This document shows, one piece after another, positions 25,775 to 34,568 of a stretch of 64,000 bases of DNA (position 1 is the stretch's first letter; the number at the start of each line of letters is the position of its first letter). The stretch lies in contig NZ_ATAE01000037.1 in assembly GCF_000474275.2 (NCBI RefSeq), positions 1-64,000 of the forward strand, read 5' to 3'. This stretch comes from Alkalihalophilus marmarensis DSM 21297 (GTDB taxonomy: Bacteria > Bacillota > Bacilli > Bacillales > Bacillaceae_D). The notes under the pieces are model-generated. The model was not told where the DNA came from and made no database searches. It saw nothing but the letters and a program-made list of their open reading frames with translations. A program made the position numbers and the translations under genes.

Positions 25775-25942
25775 TTAGATCGTCGGATTATTTTCTTCAT
25801 ATACTGGATTGCAATAATAAGGTGGACGCGGGCCTATTTTGGGCATAGCCCATGTTTGATCTATATAAGTCATTGTTACGGCCTCATCAGAGTCTGCTTC
25901 TAACAATAGTTCTGCTTGAGGGTTATAAATATAATTTTCCAT
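25775..25942 (-). CDS. uncharacterised 55-residue acidic, Tyr/Pro-rich protein
   Basis: I do not recognise this protein. It starts MENYIYNPQAELLLEADSDE and ends with a Pro/Tyr-rich part (PKIGPRPPYYCNPVYEENN). It has no signal peptide or membrane segment and one cysteine. Support for a real gene: an AGGAGGAAAG ribosome binding site 5-6 nt before the ATG, a hairpin terminator 20 bp after the stop, and an upstream GCATAGGGTA that resembles a sigma-K -10. The composition recalls small spore-coat proteins, but that is only a guess. It lies alone between aroA and an SDR gene. Confidence 0.65.
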   Translation of the reverse strand: MENYIYNPQAELLLEADSDEAVTMTYIDQTWAMPKIGPRPPYYCNPVYEENNPTI

Positions 25943-25973
25943 CCTCTTTCCTCCTATTCTGTTTTCTCATACT

Positions 25974-25983
25974 TACCCTATGC
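25974..25983 (-). promoter_or_regulatory. possible sigma-K-like -10 for the small ORF
   Basis: GCATAGGGTA on the minus strand matches gCATAnnnTA fully and would start transcription about 25 nt before the start codon. No AC-type -35 at 16-17 nt was found, so this is weak. GGGTAA inside it could also suggest sigma-B, but no matching -35 exists. Confidence 0.3.
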
Positions 25984-26093
25984 TCCTGCTTTTATTTTGA
26001 GCCAGGTTACATATATTCACCTCCATCTATTCATCACAACACATGCCCAGGTTACATAAAGTAGCACAGAAGACAAAAATAAGGAGGCTTCGA

Positions 26094-27023
26094 ATGAGTA
26101 AAGACCAGCCCAAAAGAGATAGCTCATACCCGCTCTATCCTAACTACGGAAAAATTACTCGGTATGAAGAGATCCCCATAAATGTACCTGAACAAAGACA
26201 GCTACGGCAGCCTGGCTATGAGAGTGCTATGGTGCCAAGGCCGATTATTGAAAACCCTAACTATAAGGGTAGTGAAAAAATAGTTGGTAAAACAGCACTG
26301 ATAACAGGTGGAGACAGCGGAATCGGCGCAGCTTGTGCCATAGCGTTTGCAAAAGAAGGGGCAGATATTGCGATTGCTTACTTAGATGAACATGAAGATG
26401 CCAACAGAACGAAAGCTAGAGTGGAGGAATTAGGACAGAGATGTGTATTAATGCCCGGCGACCTTCGCAGCAAAAAGCAATGTGTGGAAATTGTTGAACG
26501 TACGATAGAGGAGTTTAAGCAATTAGATATCCTTTGTAATCATGTAGGTATACAATTTCAGCAGCCTAGTTTGCTTGATATAACTGATGAGCAGTTTGAC
26601 GATACATTTAAGGTCAATATTTACTCACACTTTTATACAACTAGAGCAGCTCTTCCTTACATGACTGCTGGCAGTTCAATCATTAATACATCTTCTGTAG
26701 TAACCTATGCAGGAGAAAAACAAATGATCGATTACACGGCTACTAAGGGTGCGAATATAGGATTTACCAGAGCTCTAGCTAATAATTTGATTGAGCAAGG
26801 AATAAGAGTGAATGCTGTGGCTCCAGGAAGAACATGGACCCCCTTAATCCCTTCAAGCTTCTCTGCTGATGAAGTGGCAGTTTTTGGTGCATTCAATCCA
26901 ATGGAGAGGATGGCCCAGCCTTTTGAATTAGCCCCAACCTTCGTCTACTTAGCTTCAGATGATTCAAGATTTGTAACTGGACAGACGCTTCATGTGAACG
27001 GCGGAGAATGGACATCATCCTAA
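26094..27023 (+). CDS. SDR-family oxidoreductase (general-stress/glucose-ribitol dehydrogenase type)
   Basis: A NAD(P)-dependent short-chain dehydrogenase of the extended-N-terminus group that includes B. subtilis YdaD and YhdF. Natural substrate unknown. The 309 residues have about 60 leading residues, then the Rossmann fold with [10 protein letters not shown] (about 76-85), NHVG in place of NNAG, and the catalytic YTATK (about 216-220). The ATG at 26094 follows AAGGAGG. The upstream ATG at 26043 lacks a binding site. It is monocistronic and not part of the usual aroA-ytxGH interval. Confidence 0.85.
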   Translation: MSKDQPKRDSSYPLYPNYGKITRYEEIPINVPEQRQLRQPGYESAMVPRPIIENPNYKGSEKIVGKTALITGGDSGIGAACAIAFAKEGADIAIAYLDEHEDANRTKARVEELGQRCVLMPGDLRSKKQCVEIVERTIEEFKQLDILCNHVGIQFQQPSLLDITDEQFDDTFKVNIYSHFYTTRAALPYMTAGSSIINTSSVVTYAGEKQMIDYTATKGANIGFTRALANNLIEQGIRVNAVAPGRTWTPLIPSSFSADEVAVFGAFNPMERMAQPFELAPTFVYLASDDSRFVTGQTLHVNGGEWTSS

Positions 27024-27040
27024 TTTGTTCGAAATAAAAA

Positions 27041-27078
27041 AACGGTAATCACTATGCGCAGTGATTACCGTTTTCCTA
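27041..27078. terminator. terminator between the SDR gene and ytxH
   Basis: AACGGTAATCAC pairs perfectly with GTGATTACCGTT (27041-27072), with A-run before and T-run after. It serves the SDR gene and probably also ytxH. Confidence 0.85.
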
Positions 27079-27097
27079 ATTTACCAATTATAGAAGA

Positions 27098-27553
27098 TTA
27101 AAGAGTACGCTGTGCTTCTTTTTCTTCTTCTAGTTTATTTTGAATGTCATCTACTTCATTTTTTACACTTTCAGCAATCTCTTCTCCAGATTGTTGTAAG
27201 TCACCTGAAAGATCTTGCGCCAGCTCTTCTGCTGATTGTTTCACCTCATCAGCTTCACCGCGCACGCTGTTTGTCACTTCTTTAACCTTTTCAGACACTT
27301 GAGCTGATTGCTCTGAAACAACTTTTGCAATGTTGTTTGATTTTTCTTTAGCATAATTAGCCCATTCGTTTCCTTTTTCATACGCATTATTGGTGAATTG
27401 GTTTGTCTTCTCACGAGCAATAGTAGCTTGTTCGTTTAACTCACCGCGTAATTCCTTACCAGACTTAGGTGCTAATAATAACGCTGTGGATGCTCCAACA
27501 ATTCCCCCTACAAGTGATCCAATTAGAAAATCTTTTGTGTTCATGTCTCCCAC
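27098..27553 (-). CDS. ytxH: YtxH-like general stress protein
   Basis: The 151-residue protein has a short hydrophobic glycine zipper (FLIGSLVGGIVGASTALLLA, about 8-27) then LAPKSGKELR and a long charged helix. These are the marks of YtxH-family stress proteins, whose biochemical role is unknown. I prefer the GTG at 27553, directly after the ytxG stop, since AAGGAGGAG lies 6 nt before it. The ATG three codons later has only a weak site. The third gene of the B. subtilis operon, ytxJ, is missing. Confidence 0.82.
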   Translation of the reverse strand: MGDMNTKDFLIGSLVGGIVGASTALLLAPKSGKELRGELNEQATIAREKTNQFTNNAYEKGNEWANYAKEKSNNIAKVVSEQSAQVSEKVKEVTNSVRGEADEVKQSAEELAQDLSGDLQQSGEEIAESVKNEVDDIQNKLEEEKEAQRTL

Positions 27554-28006
27554 TTAAATCTCCTCCTTATGTAGTGTAGATGATTGTTCTTGACTTGCTT
27601 TGCGAGCTTTAAATTTCGTATAAAAGTCAATTGCAACATTTCCCCATTGAACAGCTTTGGCAATCTGTTCAGACTGCTTAACTGATTGTTCTGAAACTGT
27701 TGTGGAAACATGGCGAATTGAACGATTAACCTGTTGAACAGAATCTCCTAACTCCTTCACTGAGGCAAAGACTGTATTCAACGATTCCGTTTTATGTTGA
27801 ATATCATCTGCAAGCCGGTTTGTTTTGTTTAGAAGAAGTTCAGTTTCATTCGTAATACCATTCACTTGCTTTTCAAGTCCTGCCATTGTATTTGCAACGT
27901 GATCGAGTGTTCGATTAGCAGACTTAAGCGTTACAACGATATAGCCAACTAATACGGCAAAAGCAATAGCTACGATGATTGCACTGATATAAAGTAAACT
28001 TTCCAT
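27554..28006 (-). CDS. ytxG: YtxG-like DUF948 general stress protein
   Basis: The 150-residue protein has one N-terminal membrane helix (about 5-27) then a coiled-coil region of Asn/Thr/Gln heptads, typical of DUF948. Function is unknown. In B. subtilis it is part of the stress- and stationary-phase-induced ytxGHJ operon. Its stop abuts the ytxH GTG. A sigma-B-like promoter lies about 30 bp upstream, supporting stress control here too. Confidence 0.83.
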   Translation of the reverse strand: MESLLYISAIIVAIAFAVLVGYIVVTLKSANRTLDHVANTMAGLEKQVNGITNETELLLNKTNRLADDIQHKTESLNTVFASVKELGDSVQQVNRSIRHVSTTVSEQSVKQSEQIAKAVQWGNVAIDFYTKFKARKASQEQSSTLHKEEI

Positions 28007-28034
28007 ATGTTTGCTTCCACCTCCTTATACCTTC

Positions 28035-28060
28035 TGTTACCCTAATTCTCGCCAAATAAA
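28035..28060 (-). promoter_or_regulatory. sigma-B-type promoter of ytxGH
   Basis: On the minus strand GTTTTA (28055-28060), a 14-nt spacer and GGGTAA (28035-28040) fit the sigma-B consensus GTTTWW-N12-15-GGGWAW. ytxGHJ of B. subtilis is a known sigma-B operon. Confidence 0.7.
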
Positions 28061-28178
28061 ACAAGGTATAACATATTAATTCGATAAAATATTAGAAATT
28101 CCTCCTTTAATTCTTGTCTTACTATTAAGTTTTCTTGTTATCGTATACAATAATAAGGTATATAAAGGAGGCAAAACA

Positions 28179-29294
28179 ATGAGAGATCCCCGAATTACTA
28201 CGTTAGCTAAAAACTTAATTCAGTACTCAGTGAATCTGCAAAAAGGCGAAAAGGTTCTAATTGAGAATTTCGGCCTGCAAAAAGAACTAGTTACAGCCCT
28301 TGTTAATGAAGCATATAAAGTTGGCGCATTGCCATTTGTCCTTTTAAAAGATCACCAAGTGGATCGTTCGCTTCTTCTTGGAGCATGTGAAGAACAACTT
28401 GAAATGATGGCTTCATTTGAAGCACAAGTGATGAGTGAAATGGATGCTTATATCGGACTGCGCGCAGGCGATAATATATCTGAACTTTCTGATGTTCCAA
28501 GTGATAAGATGGCTCTTCACGGAAAAACAGTCGGGACAAAAGTTCACCGTGAGATCCGCGTTCCAAAAACTCGCTGGGTAGTGCTTCGTTACCCAAGCTC
28601 CTCTATGGCTCAATTAGCTAATACGAGTACAGAAGCGTTTGAAGACTTTTATTTTAACGTATGCAACTTAGATTACAGCAAAATGGATAAGGCGATGGAT
28701 TCTCTGGTTGCTTTATTTGATAAAACAGACCAAGTACATATTAAAGGGCCTGGTACCGACTTAACTTTCTCTGTTAAAGGGGTCCCGTCTATTAAATGTG
28801 CAGGGCATATGAATATTCCTGATGGTGAAGTATACACTGCACCCATTCGAGATTCCGTGAATGGTACGCTTAGTTATAATACTCCATCACCGTACCAAGG
28901 TTTTACTTTTGAATCGATTAAATTCACGTTTGAAAATGGTAAAATTGTAAAAGCAGAAGCAAATGATACAGACCGTATTAATCGAATTTTAGATACAGAT
29001 GAAGGTGCTAGATATATTGGTGAGTTTGCTATAGGCGTTAACCCATATATTCAGCATCCAATGAAAGATATTCTTTTTGATGAAAAGATCGATGGAAGCT
29101 TCCACTTCACTCCAGGTCAATGCTATGAAGAGGCTTCAAACAGCAACCAATCTTCTATTCATTGGGACATTGTCAATATTCAGCGACCTGAATATGGCGG
29201 CGGAGAAATCTATTTTGATGAGATGCTTATTCGTAAAGATGGACGCTTTGTAATCCCTGAGCTAGAAGCACTAAACCCAGAAAACTTAAAATAA
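28179..29294 (+). CDS. M29-family aminopeptidase (AmpS/thermophilic aminopeptidase type)
   Basis: A metal-dependent cytosolic aminopeptidase. The 371 residues match peptidase family M29 from residue 1, with late motifs GEFAIGVNP (about 280-288), a FDEKIDGSFHF segment and SSIHWD (about 325-330), which supply metal ligands. AAAGGAGG precedes the ATG. It is shorter than the roughly 410-residue AmpS, so it may be a separate subgroup. It stands alone between ytxGH (divergent) and a zinc dehydrogenase (convergent). Confidence 0.8.
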   Translation: MRDPRITTLAKNLIQYSVNLQKGEKVLIENFGLQKELVTALVNEAYKVGALPFVLLKDHQVDRSLLLGACEEQLEMMASFEAQVMSEMDAYIGLRAGDNISELSDVPSDKMALHGKTVGTKVHREIRVPKTRWVVLRYPSSSMAQLANTSTEAFEDFYFNVCNLDYSKMDKAMDSLVALFDKTDQVHIKGPGTDLTFSVKGVPSIKCAGHMNIPDGEVYTAPIRDSVNGTLSYNTPSPYQGFTFESIKFTFENGKIVKAEANDTDRINRILDTDEGARYIGEFAIGVNPYIQHPMKDILFDEKIDGSFHFTPGQCYEEASNSNQSSIHWDIVNIQRPEYGGGEIYFDEMLIRKDGRFVIPELEALNPENLK

Positions 29295-29299
29295 ATGAT

Positions 29300-29334
29300 G
29301 AAGCTGCAGCTTTTCTCACTGCAGCTTCTTTTTT
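29300..29334. terminator. terminator between the M29 peptidase and the zinc dehydrogenase
   Basis: GAAGCTGCAG (29300-29309) pairs with CTGCAGCTTC (29319-29328), followed by a TTTTTT run that merges with the stop codon of the convergent gene. Confidence 0.8.
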
Positions 29335-30460
29335 ATGGTTTAAGTACTACCTTAATGTTACCATCTGCTTTTTTGTCAAAAATGTCGTAAGCTTTCGGTG
29401 CATCTTGTAAACTCATACGATGCGTAATAATGTCTGTAGGATCAAACTTCTTCTGCTTCACCATTTCATAAAGCTTTGGCATCATATGAATAACGGGTGC
29501 TTGTCCCATTTTAAGAGATACATTTCTTGAGAAGAAATCACCGAGTGGAAAGTTATTCGCCTCTGTTCCATACACACCGGTTAACTGAACCAGTCCGAAC
29601 TTTCTAACGGCTTTTGATGCAGTAATAATAGGGCTGATCATTCCAAATTGATTATCACCCTCTGAGCCGAATGTTTCACCAGGAGGTACAGTGCCATCCA
29701 TCCCAACACAATCAATGACAATATCAGCACCACCATTTGTTTCTTCATTTAATAAATCACCTATTTCGGGATTTTCACGAAAATTAAAGGTCTCTACTTT
29801 GTTTGTCCGCTTAGCATGAGCAAGGCGATGATCCACTTGATCGACTGCAATTACTCTTTTCGCTCCTTTTAACCAAGCTAATTTCTGAGCCATTAACCCA
29901 ATCGGCCCGCTGCCGAGAATAATAACTGTGTCGCCTTCTTTAACAGGCTCAACACTCCACCACGCAGTCGGAATAACGTCAGATAAAAAGAGAACACTTT
30001 CATCATCTAATTCACTGTCTTCAGGGACTTTAAAAGAAGTAAAGTCTGCAAAGGGAACTCTTAAGTATTCTGCTTGACCGCCTGGGTAGTTTCCAAACAT
30101 CTTAGAAAATCCGAATAACCCGCCAGAATCACTATGGGGATTGGACTCATCACATTGACTTTCCATTTGGTTTTGACAGAAAAAGCAAGTGCCGCACCCG
30201 ATATTAAATGGAACGACGACCCTGTCACCTTTTTTTAAGTTTTTGACATTTAACCCTACTTCTTCTACAATTCCCATCGGCTCATGTCCAATAATATAAT
30301 CCTCTTCTAATGGAATCCCCGTTTTATAAAGATGAAGATCAGAGCCACAAATACCTGATGCTGTAATTCTTATCACCATATCATCATCAGTTTGTATACT
30401 TGGAGCTTCCATCTCCTTTACTTCAATTTTGTCTTTACCTTGAAATGTTACAGCCTTCAT
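29333..30460 (-). CDS. zinc-dependent alcohol dehydrogenase (MDR family, AdhB/formaldehyde-dehydrogenase-like)
   Basis: An NAD(P)-dependent medium-chain dehydrogenase. Substrate unknown; the subgroup includes glutathione-independent formaldehyde dehydrogenases. The 375 residues have the catalytic-zinc motifs GICGSDLHLYKTG (about 36-48) and GHEPMGIVEEVG (about 58-69), structural-zinc cysteines in CGTCFFCQNQMESQC (about 90-104), and the NAD fold GSGPIGLMA (about 185-193). ATG 30460 has AAAGGTG upstream. A TTG two codons earlier is less likely. It is convergent with the M29 peptidase and divergent from a DUF2817 gene. Confidence 0.85.
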   Translation of the reverse strand: MKAVTFQGKDKIEVKEMEAPSIQTDDDMVIRITASGICGSDLHLYKTGIPLEEDYIIGHEPMGIVEEVGLNVKNLKKGDRVVVPFNIGCGTCFFCQNQMESQCDESNPHSDSGGLFGFSKMFGNYPGGQAEYLRVPFADFTSFKVPEDSELDDESVLFLSDVIPTAWWSVEPVKEGDTVIILGSGPIGLMAQKLAWLKGAKRVIAVDQVDHRLAHAKRTNKVETFNFRENPEIGDLLNEETNGGADIVIDCVGMDGTVPPGETFGSEGDNQFGMISPIITASKAVRKFGLVQLTGVYGTEANNFPLGDFFSRNVSLKMGQAPVIHMMPKLYEMVKQKKFDPTDIITHRMSLQDAPKAYDIFDKKADGNIKVVLKP

Positions 30461-30590
30461 TACCAATCCACACCTTTCTAAATGTAAATTGCTATACTCC
30501 TTCCTTTTTATGGTTACAGCTAAACATACAATGTTTAATAAATTTTGTTCGTGGAATCATCCCTACAAAAAGATGAAGGGTGCGATTCAA

Positions 30591-31718
30591 ATGACAATAG
30601 ACAAACAAGATTATTTCAAAACTACTTATGAACAATCTCGAGAGGTATTCCGAGGACATTTAGATGCCATCAAGAAAAAGTGGCCTAATGCTGTGATTTC
30701 GACTAAGCCAATTGGTCATGAAGCTGATAATACAATTGATATGATTTATGCAGAAGCCTTAAATGAAAATAAACAAGTTCTCTTTTTTACAATCGGTGAA
30801 CATGGAATCGAAGGCTTTGCTGGTGCTGCTTGTACTCATGTATTTATCAATGAATACCTTGATCGGATAGACCCTCATACAACAGGCATATGTCTTATTC
30901 ATGCACTAAATCCATGGGGGATGAGAAATTACCGAAGAGTTACTGAAAACAATGTGGATCTTAATCGCAATTATCTCTATGATCCAGATTCTGTACCAAA
31001 AGACATCAATGATCACTATTCAAAAGAAAGTGATATGTTCCTACCAAATGGAAAAATAGCAGATCTCACACAAGAAAAGCGAAAGCTGTACACACAATTA
31101 AGTAAAGCTCTAGTCACTACCGGTTACAGCGGCATTAAAAAAGCGAAAGGAATGGGTCAGTTTGAATTTGAACGAGGAGTCTATTACGGCGGTAAACAAG
31201 AAGAACCCAATACAGCTTATTTAAAAGAAATTCAAAAAAAGCTCTTATCGACATTCGCACGAGTCGTTCATATGGATTGGCATACTGCACTCGGCCCTGC
31301 TAATGAAATCACTATGGTTATATCAGACCTTGATGGGCGCAGTGAAGCACAACTAAAAGAAACCTATCAGCTGAAAAATATTCTTCCGTTCTCTGCTGAT
31401 AAAGTAAAAGGAGATTCCACTCACCATTTTCATAAAGTGAGAAAAGAAGAATATCCAGATACGAAACTTTTCTCGGCATTATTTGAATTTGGAACGTTTG
31501 GAACAGGAAAAAAAGCTGAATTTCGTGAATTTCAGACAATTATATTAGAAAATCATTTATATTTTGAAGGGGCAAATAAACAAGAAGATATCGATTGGAT
31601 CATGAATGAATTTAAGGAAATGTTTTATCCGGATGACCCAGAATGGAGAGATTCGGTTATAAAAGAAGCTCGTCTCGGTATTGAGGCCGTTTTAACAGCT
31701 GAGGATATGTTACATTAA
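30591..31718 (+). CDS. DUF2817 family protein, M14-like zinc carboxypeptidase fold
   Basis: Function uncertain. The 375 residues contain an M14-type layout: HGIEGFAG (His and Glu as zinc ligands, about residues 69-76), HALNPWGMRNYRR with NVDLNRNY (about 103-127), a later HMDWHT (about 225-230, third ligand) and FEFGTFG. No signal peptide, so probably cytosolic. The start is the ATG at 30591, 8 nt after GAAGGGTG. The open frame reaches 30489, but that extension lacks a site and overlaps the divergent promoter region. Confidence 0.72.
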   Translation: MTIDKQDYFKTTYEQSREVFRGHLDAIKKKWPNAVISTKPIGHEADNTIDMIYAEALNENKQVLFFTIGEHGIEGFAGAACTHVFINEYLDRIDPHTTGICLIHALNPWGMRNYRRVTENNVDLNRNYLYDPDSVPKDINDHYSKESDMFLPNGKIADLTQEKRKLYTQLSKALVTTGYSGIKKAKGMGQFEFERGVYYGGKQEEPNTAYLKEIQKKLLSTFARVVHMDWHTALGPANEITMVISDLDGRSEAQLKETYQLKNILPFSADKVKGDSTHHFHKVRKEEYPDTKLFSALFEFGTFGTGKKAEFREFQTIILENHLYFEGANKQEDIDWIMNEFKEMFYPDDPEWRDSVIKEARLGIEAVLTAEDMLH

Positions 31719-31725
31719 TCAAGAA

Positions 31726-31756
31726 AACCCCCTGCAAATGCAGGGGGTTCCTTTTA
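31726..31756. terminator. terminator between the DUF2817 gene and murC
   Basis: AACCCCCTG and CAGGGGGTT around CAAATG, followed by a T-rich tract. Convergent arrangement, usable by both genes. Confidence 0.82.
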
Positions 31757-33052
31757 GTTTAACGTATTTTCATAGGCTTTTTGGAATTTTTGAATGTCTC
31801 CTGCCCCCATAAATAACAAGGTGCTGTTTTCATGTTCCTTTAACCTTTCAACGTCTTCTTCAGTGATTAATTGAGATTGTGGAATGAGCTCCTGAAGATC
31901 TTGAATCGTTAACGATCCTGCTTGTTCACGAGCTGATCCAAAGATGTCGCACAGGTATACATGATCTGCCAGCTTCAATGCCTCAGCAAATTCATTCAGA
32001 AATGTTTTAGTACGTGTAAACGTATGCGGCTGGAAAATAGCTACTACTTCATGGTCCTGATATTTCTTTTTGGCAGAATCAACTGTTGCTGCAATTTCAG
32101 TTGGATGATGTGCGTAATCATCAATCAAAATCTGGCTGCCGACTTTCTTTTCCGTAAAACGTCTCTTTACCCCTTGGAACGTTTTTAGATGTTCTTCAAG
32201 AACTTCTGCAGGTACATTCTCATAATGGCATAATGCAATAACTGCAAGAGCATTTAACACGTTGTGATTCCCATAGCCAGGAATAGTAAATGTTCCGTAT
32301 AAATTATTACGAACATACACATCAAATTTCGTTCCTTTGTCCGTCACTTCTACACTTCTTGCTTGGAAATCATTCTGCTCGCTAAATCCATAAAATACAA
32401 CAGGTACATTCGCATGAATACCTTGTAAATATTGATCATCACCACAGGCTACGATTGCTTTTTTAACTTGCATTGCCATTTCACTGAATGCTTCAAACAC
32501 ATCATCAACGTCTTTAAAATAATCAGGGTGATCAAAATCAATATTCGTCATGATACAGTAATCAGGTTTGTAGTTAAGGAAGTGTCTGCGGTACTCACAG
32601 GCTTCAAATACGAAATACTTTGAGTCTTCCTCCCCTTTACCTGTTCCATCCCCAATAAGGTACGATGTTGGGAAGGCTGAACCTAACACATGAGATAGCA
32701 GCCCTGTTGTTGATGTTTTGCCGTGGCATCCAGTAACAGCCACGCTCGTAAACTGTTGAATAAAGTCACCCAAAAAGTGTGGATACTGATCAACAGGAAT
32801 ACCAATTTCCTTAGCACGAGCAACCTCCTCATGGTCTTCCCCGTAAGCTGCTGAAACGATAACATGCTGATCTTCTTCAATATTATCTCTGTTAAATTCT
32901 AATAAAGAGATGCCTTTTTGTTCTAACGGGCGCTGAGTAAAAAATTGTTTCGCAACGTCAGATCCTTGCACGTTCTTCTTCATATCATGGAGAATTTGTG
33001 CTAATGCACTCATCCCCGATCCTTTAATTCCAATAAAATGATATTTAGTCAT
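31754..33052 (-). CDS. murC: UDP-N-acetylmuramate--L-alanine ligase
   Basis: Adds L-alanine to UDP-MurNAc, the first amino acid of the peptidoglycan stem. The 432-residue Mur ligase starts with [11 protein letters not shown] (Rossmann part, 8-18). It has the ATP loop [12 protein letters not shown] (about 109-120), the DFDHPDYF metal region and the C-terminal [10 protein letters not shown] motif (about 289-298). As in B. subtilis it sits upstream of the sftA region, but a NAPRTase gene lies between them. The ATG follows GGAGGTCC. Confidence 0.97.
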   Translation of the reverse strand: MTKYHFIGIKGSGMSALAQILHDMKKNVQGSDVAKQFFTQRPLEQKGISLLEFNRDNIEEDQHVIVSAAYGEDHEEVARAKEIGIPVDQYPHFLGDFIQQFTSVAVTGCHGKTSTTGLLSHVLGSAFPTSYLIGDGTGKGEEDSKYFVFEACEYRRHFLNYKPDYCIMTNIDFDHPDYFKDVDDVFEAFSEMAMQVKKAIVACGDDQYLQGIHANVPVVFYGFSEQNDFQARSVEVTDKGTKFDVYVRNNLYGTFTIPGYGNHNVLNALAVIALCHYENVPAEVLEEHLKTFQGVKRRFTEKKVGSQILIDDYAHHPTEIAATVDSAKKKYQDHEVVAIFQPHTFTRTKTFLNEFAEALKLADHVYLCDIFGSAREQAGSLTIQDLQELIPQSQLITEEDVERLKEHENSTLLFMGAGDIQKFQKAYENTLN

Positions 33053-33271
33053 AGTTGGACCTCCAAATTCCTCATGGTTTCAAACCGCGTCCAAGTCATG
33101 TGTAAGTGTTGGGTTTATGTAAATCCATTTCACCTTTTACGATTCACGTTATGATTATAGCAGAAATACGAGCAATCACCAATTCGACTTGTTCCGCAGC
33201 ACGAATTCCTCATTTTTGACGAGTACTTAAATCATTACCAATTGTTAAAACCATGATTTATTCCCAAAAAA

Positions 33272-33304
33272 AGGTGACCCACTCAATTAGCGGGTCACCT
33301 AACC
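33272..33304 (-). terminator. terminator of the NAPRTase gene
   Basis: AGGTGACCC pairs with GGGTCACCT (33272-33300). On the minus strand a TTTTTTT run follows. Confidence 0.85.
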
Positions 33305-33305
33305 G

Positions 33306-34403
33306 TTAATCGACAAGTTCTAATCTAGGATTGTCGCGATAGCGCCTGCCGGCTTTCGCTTCATGTTCCCCATTTAACAAGACATTGTCTCCTGTAAAAC
33401 CAATGTGTATCTTAAGCAAACTTCCTCCAACCCCGTAAATATCAATAGGTACACCTTGCTCTTCATAGGATTCAATGCGTTCTGCATTAAATCCTCCGGT
33501 GGCTACAATTTTCACGTGGTTAAACCCTTCTTTATCTAACGCTTCCCGAAGAGCAAATAATAGAACTGGATTAGCTCCGCGCGGGTCAAATGCTCCCATC
33601 ACCTCAGGGTTTCTACAGAAATACTGGTCGACCATCGTCCTAGATGTATCAACCCTGACTCCCTTTAATTCTTCTCCAAACTCCCTTGCTACCTTTAGGG
33701 AATCCGTTATCACGTCATTATTATAATCAACTAAAGCCATTAATTCATCTTCTGGGAATTCTGCTTTATATGCTTTAGTCGCCTCAACTACATCGCCTCT
33801 GAACAGTTGAATAAGAGCGTGAGGCATAGTCCCCATTCCTTGCTTACCCCACCACTCATTCATCGCATGAGTCGCCTGAGCTTTTGATCCGCCGATATAA
33901 GCTGCATAGCCGTCACCGGACTGCTGGGTAAAATGATCGTCTCGATCTCCCATAAAAATGACTGGCTTTTGAACACCTGATTTTCTCGCTGCTTTTACGA
34001 CATTATATACATTAGTTGCTACAGATGTTCTTCTAGCAAAAATCCCATCAATTATACCTTCTAAATAACCGAAGTTTTGATAAGGGCCTTTGATTGTTAA
34101 GACCGTTTCAAACGGCTTAATTTTATCTCCGTCCTTTAAAGAGTGGATTTCAAGTTCATCTGCATTTTTAGCAAATGTTTTAATTAATGCAATGACCTCA
34201 TCAGTCCCGCAAAGAATAGCATGTTCTTTTTGGAAAAACTGCATCGTTACAATATTGTCTGAATGATATTTCTCTACTATCTCTCTCGTTTTCAAAAAAT
34301 AAACCGCCGAAAACCAGCCTTCATGAATGCGTTCATCAAATTTAAACGTTTGATTTGTTAAACGTTTAATTTCACCTTGCATCTTCAATTCAATTTCTTT
34401 CAT
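33306..34403 (-). CDS. pncB: nicotinate phosphoribosyltransferase, short form
   Basis: Joins nicotinate to PRPP in NAD salvage. The 365-residue protein has the short NAPRTase layout. The N-terminal part is KYHSDNIVTMQFFQKEH; DGIFARRTSVATNVYN (about 116-131) follows. RVDTSRTMVDQ and a VATGGFNAERI phosphate-binding loop (about 302-312) come late. It is much shorter than the roughly 490-residue YueK of B. subtilis, so it is a different NAPRTase branch. The short form can be hard to tell from quinolinate or nicotinamide enzymes by eye. It stands between murC and sftA. Confidence 0.78.
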   Translation of the reverse strand: MKEIELKMQGEIKRLTNQTFKFDERIHEGWFSAVYFLKTREIVEKYHSDNIVTMQFFQKEHAILCGTDEVIALIKTFAKNADELEIHSLKDGDKIKPFETVLTIKGPYQNFGYLEGIIDGIFARRTSVATNVYNVVKAARKSGVQKPVIFMGDRDDHFTQQSGDGYAAYIGGSKAQATHAMNEWWGKQGMGTMPHALIQLFRGDVVEATKAYKAEFPEDELMALVDYNNDVITDSLKVAREFGEELKGVRVDTSRTMVDQYFCRNPEVMGAFDPRGANPVLLFALREALDKEGFNHVKIVATGGFNAERIESYEEQGVPIDIYGVGGSLLKIHIGFTGDNVLLNGEHEAKAGRRYRDNPRLELVD

Positions 34404-34568
34404 AGCCCCTTATACTCCTTGTACCCAACTATAGTTATCTTCTCTCTCTATCTAGCTATCTCGTTCTAGCTTATCTCGTTCTTGCCGCATTTAACTAGCA
34501 TCGAAACTCTTATCGTACTTATCATATATAACCTTTAGGATGAATACAAGGTTAAGCAAGGATTTATC

